Notes under the pieces: generated by a model
Seen by the model: only the letters and a program-made list of their open reading frames with translations
Database searches by the model: none
What the model was told of the DNA's origin: nothing
Position numbers and translations under genes: made by a program
Source of the DNA: Cylindrospermum stagnale PCC 7417
GTDB taxonomy: Bacteria; Cyanobacteriota; Cyanobacteriia; Cyanobacteriales; Nostocaceae
DNA: 64,000 nt
Assembly: GCF_000317535.1 (NCBI RefSeq)
Contig: NC_019757.1
Span: forward strand, 5,173,501 to 5,237,500
Direction of reading: 5' to 3'
Shown here: positions 26,101 through 35,185 of the stretch, piece after piece
Layout: every line of letters begins with the position of its first letter
Numbering within the stretch: position 1 is the stretch's first letter

Positions 26101-26742
26101 TTACCTCAAAAACGTCTTAAATTCTCGCACTACAACACTTGAACCAACCTGCCAACCTCGCTCAACATAGTGCGGAATAAGTTTTTTCACATCAAAATCA
26201 GGAAAATTACAACTACTTTGACTTTCCTGATATTGTCCCCCATCGAACTGATAAATAAGCAGATTATTTCGACGATAAATCCAGAGTTCACCAGGAGCAA
26301 TTGCTTGATAGTCTTCTGGTTTAGTGGTGGAAGTCAAATCAACTTCAATCACTAAATCGGGTGGAGGATCAATTTCAAAATCAAGGCGCTCTTTTCCTAA
26401 AATACGCTCTCGATTTTGGATATAAAAACAGTAGTCTGGTTCTGCTGCTTGTTGGTTAGCACGCTTGAGAGTAATAGGTGTAAATGCTTCCCAATCTTTA
26501 CCTTGATGTCGAAGTAAAGCCTTTACTAAGTCGGCTAATATATCAGTATTTTTACCATGACCCGGTAACGGTGACATAATTCTAATTTCTTGAGTAGCAC
26601 TGTTATATTTAATTCTTAATCCGGCTTTATTTTGGCGACGGGTGAGCAAATTCTCGTAATCATTCCAAGTTCTAAATCGCAGAATTAACTCATCCCCTGG
26701 AGCCAGTTCAATTATGTCTTGGGTAATGGTGGGTAATATCAT
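26101..26742 (-). CDS. Uma2 (DUF820) family predicted endonuclease, divergent
   Basis: 213 residues. AEPDYCFYIQN and PPDLVIEVDLTSTTKPEDYQ, followed by ELWIYRRNNLLIYQF, match the family's acidic active-site strands. An N-terminal stretch (RIMSPLPGHGKNTDILADLV) is also typical. It is the third Uma2 gene within 3.4 kb and the least similar to the other two. Confidence 0.82.
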   Translation of the reverse strand: MILPTITQDIIELAPGDELILRFRTWNDYENLLTRRQNKAGLRIKYNSATQEIRIMSPLPGHGKNTDILADLVKALLRHQGKDWEAFTPITLKRANQQAAEPDYCFYIQNRERILGKERLDFEIDPPPDLVIEVDLTSTTKPEDYQAIAPGELWIYRRNNLLIYQFDGGQYQESQSSCNFPDFDVKKLIPHYVERGWQVGSSVVVREFKTFLR

Positions 26743-26816
26743 ATTTTTACCAGCCAGAGAATTAAAGGTTTCTGTATAGTATTCCTATTTTATCAGCCGA
26801 GCAAAAAAGCAAAAAA

Positions 26817-26850
26817 ATTCCCGTTGTCACTCATAGCAACAACGGGAATT
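26817..26850 (-). terminator. rho-independent terminator
   Basis: AATTCCCGTTGT pairs perfectly with ACAACGGGAATT around a 10-base loop; read on the minus strand it is followed by a run of seven T. It lies just after the stop codon of the gene at 26868-28148. Confidence 0.85.
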
Positions 26851-26867
26851 GATCAGATTTTTTATCA

Positions 26868-28148
26868 CTATCTAGAGGCAACTTGTGGTTCTGCCCAAAC
26901 TTGTGTTAATCGTTCACCGAAAGTAATCGGCTGATCTGCGTCTGTTGTTGTGGTTACAGTCTTACCATCACTAGCAACTTGCACCAAGGGCCAGTTTTCT
27001 TCGCCTAGTTCGCCGGCACGGAATAGCACGTTATTAGGTTGGCTTTTGCTCCAACCTAACAATACTGCTATTTTCTCATGCTCATCTTCCTCTTGAGCAG
27101 GAGCAACTGTATTTGCTTGATTTTGTTGCCGATCCCAAATCACCGCCCGGTCTGTAGAATCTGCTGTGTTAAATACCCCTTCAAATTTGCGGGCTAAAAA
27201 GCGATCGCCTTTTTCTGACCAACTCACAGGAACTAGCACCCCAATTGTCCCATTGGTATCCTCGGTTTCTTCTAGTGACACTGCTTGCGTCTTTAATAGG
27301 GGATCGCTCACAGGAGAAGTCGCAGCCATCACCCGCAACCTCTTGGTTTGCCTATCTTGGACAAACAAAACACTGGTGACTCGGCTGTTGTACATTTCGG
27401 GTTTGACTTCTAGTTGCACCCGGCTATAAACAGCATACTGACCATCTGGAGAGACCACAGGCATGCTGCGATAGTAGCGCACTCCAGAACCCCCCTTACC
27501 ACCAACAGACTCTTGAGTCACCGTAATCCATTTCCAGGGAATAGGATGAGGACTACCTATGGGATCTGCTGGTACTGTTTGAGACTCCTCAGGTTGTTGA
27601 TCCCCAGCAGTTTCGATCGTTGAGGTTGGTTGTGATTCTCTCACCGTTGGTGCGACTGTTGCCAAGGGATCAGCCGCATCACTGCTGGAGATAAAATTAT
27701 CTTTTTCTGCCAAATGCTTCAATTTAGCAGCTTTTAATCTTTGCACTAAATCAAGTTGACTAACAGGCATCTCCGTTAAGGGTGTGCGTTTAGCCGCATT
27801 AGAGCTACTTGAGTGAGAATTATCTTCTTTTGGCAAAGACTGAAATTCATTGGCTGGTAATAGTTGCGGTTCCCCAATCGTAGCCATTTTTACTGGCGCA
27901 GAGCCAGCTTCTCCACTCAAGGAGTTGGTTTGATCTGCGTTTAAATTAGGTTCCCCAGCCGCAGCTACTTCCTTGGGCACGGAGTCAGACCCGACCGTCA
28001 ATGAAGTGATTTTTGCTACCTCCGATTGTTTCGCTGAGGTAGAGTGACCCGATGCCCCTACTAAGGGTGCAATAAGTATCGCAACAACACAGTACTTGAG
28101 AAATGGTTGTCTGCGGAACCATCCTGACAGCAAAAGGGGTTTAAGCAT
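26868..28148 (-). CDS. signal-anchored hypothetical protein with beta-propeller-like C-terminus
   Basis: Start set at ATG 28148 (MLKPLLLSG); a longer ORF to 28187 is possible. About 426 residues. An N-terminal hydrophobic segment (FLKYCVVAILIAPLVGASG) anchors or exports it. Residues 40-190 are a low-complexity Ser/Ala/Glu linker with repeated EPxLxA motifs. The C-terminal half has MPVVSPDGQYAVYSRVQLEV and VLFVQDRQTKRLRVMAATSP, like TolB/WD40 blades. Its terminator is clear. Function unknown. Confidence 0.65.
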   Translation of the reverse strand: MLKPLLLSGWFRRQPFLKYCVVAILIAPLVGASGHSTSAKQSEVAKITSLTVGSDSVPKEVAAAGEPNLNADQTNSLSGEAGSAPVKMATIGEPQLLPANEFQSLPKEDNSHSSSSNAAKRTPLTEMPVSQLDLVQRLKAAKLKHLAEKDNFISSSDAADPLATVAPTVRESQPTSTIETAGDQQPEESQTVPADPIGSPHPIPWKWITVTQESVGGKGGSGVRYYRSMPVVSPDGQYAVYSRVQLEVKPEMYNSRVTSVLFVQDRQTKRLRVMAATSPVSDPLLKTQAVSLEETEDTNGTIGVLVPVSWSEKGDRFLARKFEGVFNTADSTDRAVIWDRQQNQANTVAPAQEEDEHEKIAVLLGWSKSQPNNVLFRAGELGEENWPLVQVASDGKTVTTTTDADQPITFGERLTQVWAEPQVASR

Positions 28149-29054
28149 GGTGGACTCTCTAGGGGGCGGTTGCTGTGTGAGGTGCAATGTCTATGCAGCA
28201 ATGGGGAAAGTTATGATTATATGTATAACAAGAAACTCAAAACTTTAACCAGATAATTTCTGCAAATTTTGCATAGCTTTACAAAAGCTAAGTAACATTA
28301 TTTACACTTGATCAAGGTAATTACTCTTTCTTCCAGAAAAATAACCCAGCATCTTATTGATGCAGGTACTCTCAGGAATTACTACGTGACTATAAACTAG
28401 CCCTGGACTTATACCCAACTGCACCCGAAACCAAGTAAGGGTGAGGGTATTAAGCATGTCTTCAGGCTACTGATGCTAGTAGCCTGGGGTCAGTTAAGAG
28501 TGGCATTAGCAAAAGCTAATCCATTTTAGGCTTGCCTGTTTCTACCCTGACATAACAGAGCAGACCCCGATAACGGTAAGAGTGAGGCTTTAGTTGCTTT
28601 CTCTGGCACAGCGGATGCACAAAACATAATAACCCACAACTACCGCTGTCATCTACACAAAGACAGAAATTGCAATGGAACCCACAACAATGGTGATAAT
28701 GCCATACTGTTTTGGAGAGACAAAAAACGCTAAAGCCGAATTTAGGAAATTATCAAACAAGTTGATTGTGTAGATGCTTCAGTAGCTCTGTCAAGAGACA
28801 TGAACAAATAATTAGGTTTGCCAACAGCAAATGCAGTTGATACTAGCTGATTTGCTCGCCTAGATATTTTAAGTTGATCAAGGAACCTTTGTTTTAGCTA
28901 ATCATAAGTCACTTTACCACTAAACAACCAAACTTAATTAGATAAATCAAGATTGCTTGACACCAGCACATTGATATTGTGATTGAATCAATGGTTGGTT
29001 GTCAGTGATTCGGGGCACAATTACTATTGACTAATCACTATTGAGTAATCATTA
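28149..29054. other. gene-free region upstream of fmt
   Basis: About 900 bases without a convincing gene. Short open frames (one from about 28675) end within 35 codons. The part at 28430-28620 is somewhat G/C-richer and has short inverted repeats (AGGCTACTGATGCTAGTAGCCT at about 28465-28486), so a small RNA is possible. Just before fmt there are TTGACTAATCACTATTGAGTAATCATT-type repeat remnants. Confidence 0.4.
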
Positions 29055-30059
29055 ATGAAAATTGTATTTTTTGGTACGCCCGAATTTTCCGTTCCCACCC
29101 TAGAAAAATTACTGAATCACCCTGAATTTGAAGTGTTAGGCGTTGTCACCCAACCAGATAAACGCCGGGAACGTGGGAATAAACTAACGCCTTCAGCAGT
29201 AAAAACCTTCGCCACCAAGTATAACCTCCCAATATGGCAACCTGAGCGGGTCAAAAAAGACACTGAAACTTTAACCCAACTCCAGCAATTAGACGCAGAT
29301 GTGTTTGTGGTTGTTGCCTATGGACAGATTTTGTCTCGAAAAATCTTAAAAATGCCAAAGTTGGGCTGTATTAATGTACATGGCTCGATTTTGCCTAAGT
29401 ATCGGGGTGCGGCGCCGATTCAGTGGTGTCTGTATAACGGTGAAAAGGAAACCGGGATCACGACGATGTTAATGGATGCGGGGATGGATACAGGGGACAT
29501 GCTCTTGAAAGCAATTACACCCATTGGCTTACTGGATGATGCTCAAGTTTTAGCTGATGCTTTAGCGGCTGCTGGTGCAAATTTATTGGTGGAAACTTTG
29601 TTAAAGCTGGAAGGTCAGGAAATTGTGCCTATTCCTCAAGATAATGCAGAAGCGACTTATGCGCCGTTGATTCAAAAGCAGGATTATGGCTTGGATTGGT
29701 CGAAGAGTGCTATCCAATTACACAATCAAATCAGAGGCTTTTACCCTAACTGCACCGCTAGCTTTCGCAACCAATCGCTGAAAATCACTGCTACTGCTCC
29801 CCTAGGTGCTGCTTATATTCATGAGCTACCACCAAAATTGTCTGAAATAGTTCATAAACTGCCCGATTTGTCAACCATATCAAGCCAACCTGGGGAAGTG
29901 GTCAGTATAATTAAGGGGATTGGTGCGATCGCACAAACTGGGGAAGGTTTGCTGCTGTTGCGAGAGGTTCAGCTAGCTGGTAAACGTCCCCAGTCGGGAT
30001 GGGATTTTGTGAATGGTAGCCGCTTAACGGTAGGTGAGGTGTTTGGCAATGGAAATTAA
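29055..30059 (+). CDS. fmt: methionyl-tRNA formyltransferase
   Basis: 334 residues. The enzyme formylates initiator Met-tRNA using 10-formyl-tetrahydrofolate. [19 protein letters not shown] opens the N-terminal domain, the catalytic loop [20 protein letters not shown] lies near residue 105, and [16 protein letters not shown] follows. The C-terminal OB-like domain begins near residue 215 ([12 protein letters not shown]). Full length. It is followed by a convergent gene 17 bases away. Confidence 0.96.
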   Translation: MKIVFFGTPEFSVPTLEKLLNHPEFEVLGVVTQPDKRRERGNKLTPSAVKTFATKYNLPIWQPERVKKDTETLTQLQQLDADVFVVVAYGQILSRKILKMPKLGCINVHGSILPKYRGAAPIQWCLYNGEKETGITTMLMDAGMDTGDMLLKAITPIGLLDDAQVLADALAAAGANLLVETLLKLEGQEIVPIPQDNAEATYAPLIQKQDYGLDWSKSAIQLHNQIRGFYPNCTASFRNQSLKITATAPLGAAYIHELPPKLSEIVHKLPDLSTISSQPGEVVSIIKGIGAIAQTGEGLLLLREVQLAGKRPQSGWDFVNGSRLTVGEVFGNGN

Positions 30060-30076
30060 GAATAACTTTTTGTTTC

Positions 30077-30448
30077 TTACTCCTCAGTTCTAAGTTCTAA
30101 GTTTTCATAAAAACGGCAAGACTTGCAAGGCCCCTCTGGATTGACTGCACAACGAATAAGTTCTGAATCAGCATTGTAGCGACAGGTAGCATCACCAATT
30201 ACCCAACGTCCCTTGACTAAACTTTTTTCATCTGGCCGTTTAGCAGACTGCACGTAAAGCGCTATGTTATGCAAGCTGTAGCGGCCTAATTTAAGTTGGT
30301 ACCTGTGGCGGCGCTCTAAAACCGCGTAGGTGTTACCTTGAAAATCGAGATAGTTTCCTGGTTGGGGTGTCCAATCGAGTTGCACCCTACCGAGTGACTG
30401 ACGCGGGTGCGTCAGAATTACCTCGGTTGGTAAAGAATCTGGCTCCAT
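30077..30448 (-). CDS. DUF6464 family protein
   Basis: 123 residues. PRQSLGRVQLDWTPQPGNYL, FQGNTYAVLERRHRYQL and a Cys-bearing C-terminus (CRYNADSELIRCAVNPEGPC, then KSC) match the cyanobacterial DUF6464 pattern. The four cysteines could bind metal. Role unknown. It converges on fmt. Confidence 0.75.
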   Translation of the reverse strand: MEPDSLPTEVILTHPRQSLGRVQLDWTPQPGNYLDFQGNTYAVLERRHRYQLKLGRYSLHNIALYVQSAKRPDEKSLVKGRWVIGDATCRYNADSELIRCAVNPEGPCKSCRFYENLELRTEE

Positions 30449-30529
30449 AAAGCTCTCATGTTATTTGATTTACAACATTATTTAAAGATGGTATCGCAAT
30501 AGGCTACCTTAGCTAACCGGATTTAGACT

Positions 30530-30680
30530 ATGATTAATGATTTACCAGATTTGCGAGAAATCTGGATTCAAACAATACTTGCATTATTTAAGCTGTGAAT
30601 TATACGGTAATTGTCTTTCATCAGCACGTGAAAATATCTGTAAATGGGGTGCTTGCCGAAATTACGAGCATTGGTCTTGA
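30530..30680 (+). pseudogene. possible broken small Cys-rich ORF
   Basis: An ATG at 30530 opens MINDLPDLREIWIQ and stops at 30598, while an overlapping frame runs YLHYLSCELYGNCLSS then ARENICKWGACRNYEHWS to a stop at 30680. The two together look like one 50-residue Cys-rich protein (C-x4-C-x8-C-x4-C) with a frameshift. This is a weak call based only on residue composition. Confidence 0.25.
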
Positions 30681-30717
30681 TTAAGACTAGTAGCACCATA
30701 GATTTATTTTTGCTGGC

Positions 30718-33700
30718 ATGAGTGATAATCGAAAGCGATCGCTAACTGAACAAAATCGCGCCTTAAACTTATTTACAGACCGCCACGATTTAACCCGCGT
30801 ATTTGCTGCCTATTTGAATGACGAACAACCATCAGAAAAAATCTTATTTTTTCATGGTGATGGCGGTAACGGTAAATCTTTGCTGCTAAGGTTTTTACAG
30901 ACTCGCTGTTGTAAACGCTTGCGGTGGGAGAGTTGGCAGGGTTTACAATCTAAAAGTGATCGGGAAGTTGCAGACTATATCGAAAATTTGGCAGATAGTT
31001 GGGAATTTGCCGAAGTACCAGCAATTTCGCAAGATTTTGGACTTAGCCCCAATGGCGATGATCAACCCCAAGATCCATTTTATGGGTTATTGATGTTGAG
31101 GAGAAAACTTTCTCGTGCAGCTACAGAATTAAAATACCATTTGCGGTTTCCGTTGTATGACTTCGCTTGCATTTGGTATCTCAAGCAAAAAAACCGCCTC
31201 ACCCCCGAAAAATTAAAAGAACTCTTTCCCGCAGAAGAACTTGATTTGCTGATAGAAATTGGTAATGCTGTCAGCGATACATCTTGGGGAACTATTGGTA
31301 AAGCAGTATTGGGGATTTTTAACAAGCATTTAGGGGAAAACTTTATTCTGCACTTGCAGCAGCGGGGAATCAAAGCAGAGGATGTGCAAGGAATCCGGCG
31401 GATGGATGCAGAAACCGAATTAATTAACGAATTACCGCGATATTTGGCTGAAGATTTAAATGCGGCGATGTCCCAAAAGAATGCACCAAAAAGAATTGTA
31501 CTATTTTTTGATACTCACGAAGCCTTTTGGGGTTATCAGCGCAACTTACCAGATACGCTATTTTTTCAAAAAGATGAATGGCTAAGATATTTTTTAGCAG
31601 AACTGGAACTGAAAGCCGGTATAGTCGCAGTAGTCGCGGGAAGAGAAGCACCACGCTGGGATAAAGCTGAGAATTTCCCTATTAATCACTTAGATAATCA
31701 ATTGGTGAATTGTCTCTCACCAGATGATGCAGATGAATATTTACGACGTGCTGAAGTTACGAATGAGGATTTGAGAAAAAATATCATTTCCTATGCTAGC
31801 GTGGAAGTACATCAGGTACATCCGTTTTTGCTGGGTTTGTGTGCGGATGTGGTATCGCAAGCAAAAGCGCCAACAGTTAATATTACCCCTGCTGACTTCC
31901 CCAAAACACCGGAAACAGCAAATAAAGCTGAGATACTAATTAACCGATTGCTGAAATATGCAGATAGAGACATTGGTTATGCTGTTCATGCTTTAAGTGC
32001 TTGTCGAGCATTTAATTTTGATATTTATCACCTTTTGGGTGAGAAATTACATTTTCAAACGACTAAACCAGCTTTTGAAATCCTCACAGAATTTTCTTTT
32101 GTTTGGGATGTAGAACAGTTGGGTAAAGACTGGTATCGCATTCACAACTTATTGCGTCGCTTAGACTATGAAGGGGGTAACAAAACTACCCAACAAGCGC
32201 ATGAGGTGTTAGAAAAATATTACCGCCAACAAGGGAAAGTAGCAGAAGCAATTTATCACGCTAACCGCTTGGACTGGTTGCGGGGTGTAAATGAGTGGGT
32301 GAACGTGTTTGACGAAGCATTGCAAAAGAGTCGTTATGAACAATGTCGTTCACTGTTGGAAATCAGAAATGAAATAGTGATAGAGAGCAATTTTGATTTG
32401 GGTAGAGTATCCCAACATGAAGGCGATTACTTTGCAAAATTAGCTCGATATCAAGAAGCGCGAGAAGAATATTTAGAAGCTGTTGCTGCTTATGAACAAG
32501 AACTGAGAATTACTCCTGATGATACCGCTACCCTCAACAACTTGGGGAATGCGTTACAAAGATTGGGGGATTTGCAAACACAGCTTTCCCAGCATAGTGA
32601 AGCATTACAATCTTACAATAATGCGATCGCCAACTACAAATTAGCCCTCAACTTGGCTCCTGATGATACCGCTACTCTCAACAACTTGGGGAGTGCGTTA
32701 CAAAGTTTGGGGGATTTGCAAACACAGCTTTCCCAGCATCATGAAGCATTACAATCTTACAACGATGCGATCGCCACTTACAAGTTAGCCCTCAACTTGG
32801 CTCCTAATAATATCTATGCTCTCAACAACTTGGGGTTAGCGTTACAAAGATTGGGGAATTTGCAAACAAAGCTTTCCCAGCATAGTGAAGCATTACAATC
32901 TTACAATAATGCGATCGCCACTTACAAATCAGCCCTCAACTTGGCTCCTGATTACATCAATGCTCTCAACAACTTGGGGAATGCGTTACAAAGATTGGGG
33001 AATTTGCAAACACAGCTTTCCCAGCATCATGAAGCATTACAATCTTACAATGATGCGATCGCCACTTACAAATCAGCCCTCAACTTGGCTCCTGATTACA
33101 TCAATGCTCTCAATAACTTGGGGAATGCGTTACGAAGTTTGGGGGATTTGCAAACACAGCTTTCCCAGCATCATGAAGCATTACAATCTTACAATGATGC
33201 GATCACCACTTACAAATCAGCCCTCAACTTGGCTCCTGATTACATTCAAATTCTCAACAACTTGGGGAATGCGTTACGAAGTTTGGGGAATTTGCAAACA
33301 CAGCTTTCCCAGCATCATGAAGCATTACAATCTTACAATGATGCGATCGCCGCTTACAAATTAGCCCTCAACTTGGCTCCTGATTACATCAATGCTCTCG
33401 ATAACTTGGGGAATGCGTTACAAAGTTTGGGGGATTTGCAAACACAGCTTTCCCAGCATCATGAAGCATTACAATCTTACAATGATGCGATCGCCGCTTA
33501 CAAATCAGCCCTTAACTTGGCTCCTGATTATATCAATGCTCTCAATAACTTGGGGAATGCGTTATTGCGTTTAGGTATATTTCTTTTAGAATCATCCCAA
33601 AAACAAGAAGCTGTAAATTGTATTCAAGAAGCATTAACTTTATTTAATCGCTCTTTAGCAATAGCTCCCGGTGGTGAGTCTGTTCGGAATTTGCGAGATA

Positions 33701-33732
33701 AATTACAAAATTTTCTGGATAATTTAGACTAA
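30718..33732 (+). CDS. STAND-type ATPase with TPR repeats
   Basis: 1004 residues. Walker A FFHGDGGNGKSLLLRFLQ lies at residues 44-61 and Walker B KRIVLFFDTHEAFWG near residue 260, with a winged-helix-like region at about 400-500, the layout of signal-transduction STAND NTPases. Residues 560-1004 are TPRs, seven of them almost identical 48-residue units. There is no N-terminal effector domain, so it may need a separate effector or act as a scaffold. STAND-TPR proteins often sense ligands through the repeats, and many act in antiviral defence; which applies here is unknown. It stands alone, transcribed toward psaC. Confidence 0.8.
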   Translation: MSDNRKRSLTEQNRALNLFTDRHDLTRVFAAYLNDEQPSEKILFFHGDGGNGKSLLLRFLQTRCCKRLRWESWQGLQSKSDREVADYIENLADSWEFAEVPAISQDFGLSPNGDDQPQDPFYGLLMLRRKLSRAATELKYHLRFPLYDFACIWYLKQKNRLTPEKLKELFPAEELDLLIEIGNAVSDTSWGTIGKAVLGIFNKHLGENFILHLQQRGIKAEDVQGIRRMDAETELINELPRYLAEDLNAAMSQKNAPKRIVLFFDTHEAFWGYQRNLPDTLFFQKDEWLRYFLAELELKAGIVAVVAGREAPRWDKAENFPINHLDNQLVNCLSPDDADEYLRRAEVTNEDLRKNIISYASVEVHQVHPFLLGLCADVVSQAKAPTVNITPADFPKTPETANKAEILINRLLKYADRDIGYAVHALSACRAFNFDIYHLLGEKLHFQTTKPAFEILTEFSFVWDVEQLGKDWYRIHNLLRRLDYEGGNKTTQQAHEVLEKYYRQQGKVAEAIYHANRLDWLRGVNEWVNVFDEALQKSRYEQCRSLLEIRNEIVIESNFDLGRVSQHEGDYFAKLARYQEAREEYLEAVAAYEQELRITPDDTATLNNLGNALQRLGDLQTQLSQHSEALQSYNNAIANYKLALNLAPDDTATLNNLGSALQSLGDLQTQLSQHHEALQSYNDAIATYKLALNLAPNNIYALNNLGLALQRLGNLQTKLSQHSEALQSYNNAIATYKSALNLAPDYINALNNLGNALQRLGNLQTQLSQHHEALQSYNDAIATYKSALNLAPDYINALNNLGNALRSLGDLQTQLSQHHEALQSYNDAITTYKSALNLAPDYIQILNNLGNALRSLGNLQTQLSQHHEALQSYNDAIAAYKLALNLAPDYINALDNLGNALQSLGDLQTQLSQHHEALQSYNDAIAAYKSALNLAPDYINALNNLGNALLRLGIFLLESSQKQEAVNCIQEALTLFNRSLAIAPGGESVRNLRDKLQNFLDNLD
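32533..33540 (+). repeat. seven tandem 144-bp TPR units
   Basis: Seven consecutive 144-bp units, each beginning CTCAA(C/T)AACTTGGGGAATGC or a close variant and encoding 48 residues (LNNLGNALQ, then LSQHHEALQSYNDAI and YKSALNLAPDYINA). Differences between units are few at the DNA level, including at silent positions, so the array expanded recently. An eighth unit starts at 33541 and then diverges. Confidence 0.92.
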
Positions 33733-33907
33733 TGGAAAAATGCACCACCCCCAAATGATCAGGAAAGACTTTTGTTAACCGGGAAGGGGAGCAAACCTCA
33801 AAGCCTCTCCCCTCGCAGGGGAGAGGTTTGGAGAGAGGTCAAAGTGTATCGCATACAAACGAGAATAACTAATGTAAAAAATATTTAAATCAGCTTGTAG
33901 AGATAGA

Positions 33908-33923
33908 GAGGGCTGAAGCCCTC
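33908..33923. repeat. palindrome followed by ACTACAAAC (dispersed family, copy 1)
   Basis: GAGGGCT-GA-AGCCCTC followed directly by ACTACAAAC. Related copies lie at 45412-45429 and 54691-54706. All three are intergenic. Confidence 0.65.
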
Positions 33924-33958
33924 ACTACAAACCTTTAATTTTTTCTATTAATAAAACA

Positions 33959-34153
33959 ATGACTATTCTGCAACAAACTCCCACAAAACTGATACTTCAA
34001 TTCCGTCCCTGGTTAATTTGGATATTTGGCGGAATCTTTAGCTTAGTATGGCTACCCTACATCAATTACTGGAAAAAAAGAATAACTACAGAAGAAACGG
34101 CTGAAGCTATCACAAAATTCCTGAATCGGCAGAAAATTTATCCCCAAGACTAG
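33959..34153 (+). CDS. small membrane protein, possibly truncated
   Basis: 64 residues: MTILQQTPTKLILQFRPW, then one membrane helix (LIWIFGGIFSLVWLPYI) and a charged tail. The opening resembles the N-terminus of a longer family of cyanobacterial membrane proteins, so this may be a truncated relative. The ATG lies at the end of a repeat-rich spacer and has no strong ribosome-binding site. Confidence 0.4.
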   Translation: MTILQQTPTKLILQFRPWLIWIFGGIFSLVWLPYINYWKKRITTEETAEAITKFLNRQKIYPQD

Positions 34154-34867
<714 letters not shown>

Positions 34868-35040
34868 GGAATTTAAAAAACTCAGTGATTTAGTGTTGAG
34901 GGCTGAGATTATGAAGAAACAAGAAGTCAATTAGATAAAGCGATTTCCTGGTTCTTCACTCAGCACTCGGCACTCAAGAATTTTTTAAGTGTCTGAATAG
35001 ACATAGCAGTGAAAATTAAATATGCATGATGCACAACCCT

Positions 35041-35070
35041 TGTAGAGACGTTGCATGCAACATCTCTACA
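35041..35070. repeat. inverted repeat TGTAGAGACGTTGC
   Basis: A 30-base near-perfect palindrome centred on GCATGC with one C/A mismatch, between psaC and glmS. It shares TAGAGACGTT and its complement with the repeat at 23283-23308. The rest of the 34868-35185 gap contains no gene. Confidence 0.75.
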
Positions 35071-35185
35071 ATATTTTCCGGCAATATCTAGTGGTGAAAG
35101 GAGCAACATGCTCCTTTTTTCTTTGCTTAAATGTCGCGTTCGTGCTAAGAACTTAAATCATCCTGAAACCGGAGCGGTGTAAGCA

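Noticed and set aside
28149-29054. Possible 6S, tmRNA or RNase P RNA gene in the fmt upstream gap
   Set aside because: I looked for the conserved ends of these RNAs and saw none; only short inverted repeats are present.
32885-33574. ORFs of 159 and 60 codons made of repeated MKHYNLTMMRSPLTNQPS units
   Set aside because: These are frame-shifted readings of the 144-bp TPR repeats inside the STAND gene.
35071-35185. glmS riboswitch-ribozyme upstream of glmS
   Set aside because: The leader is short and I see none of the conserved glmS ribozyme core; this element is mainly found in Firmicutes.
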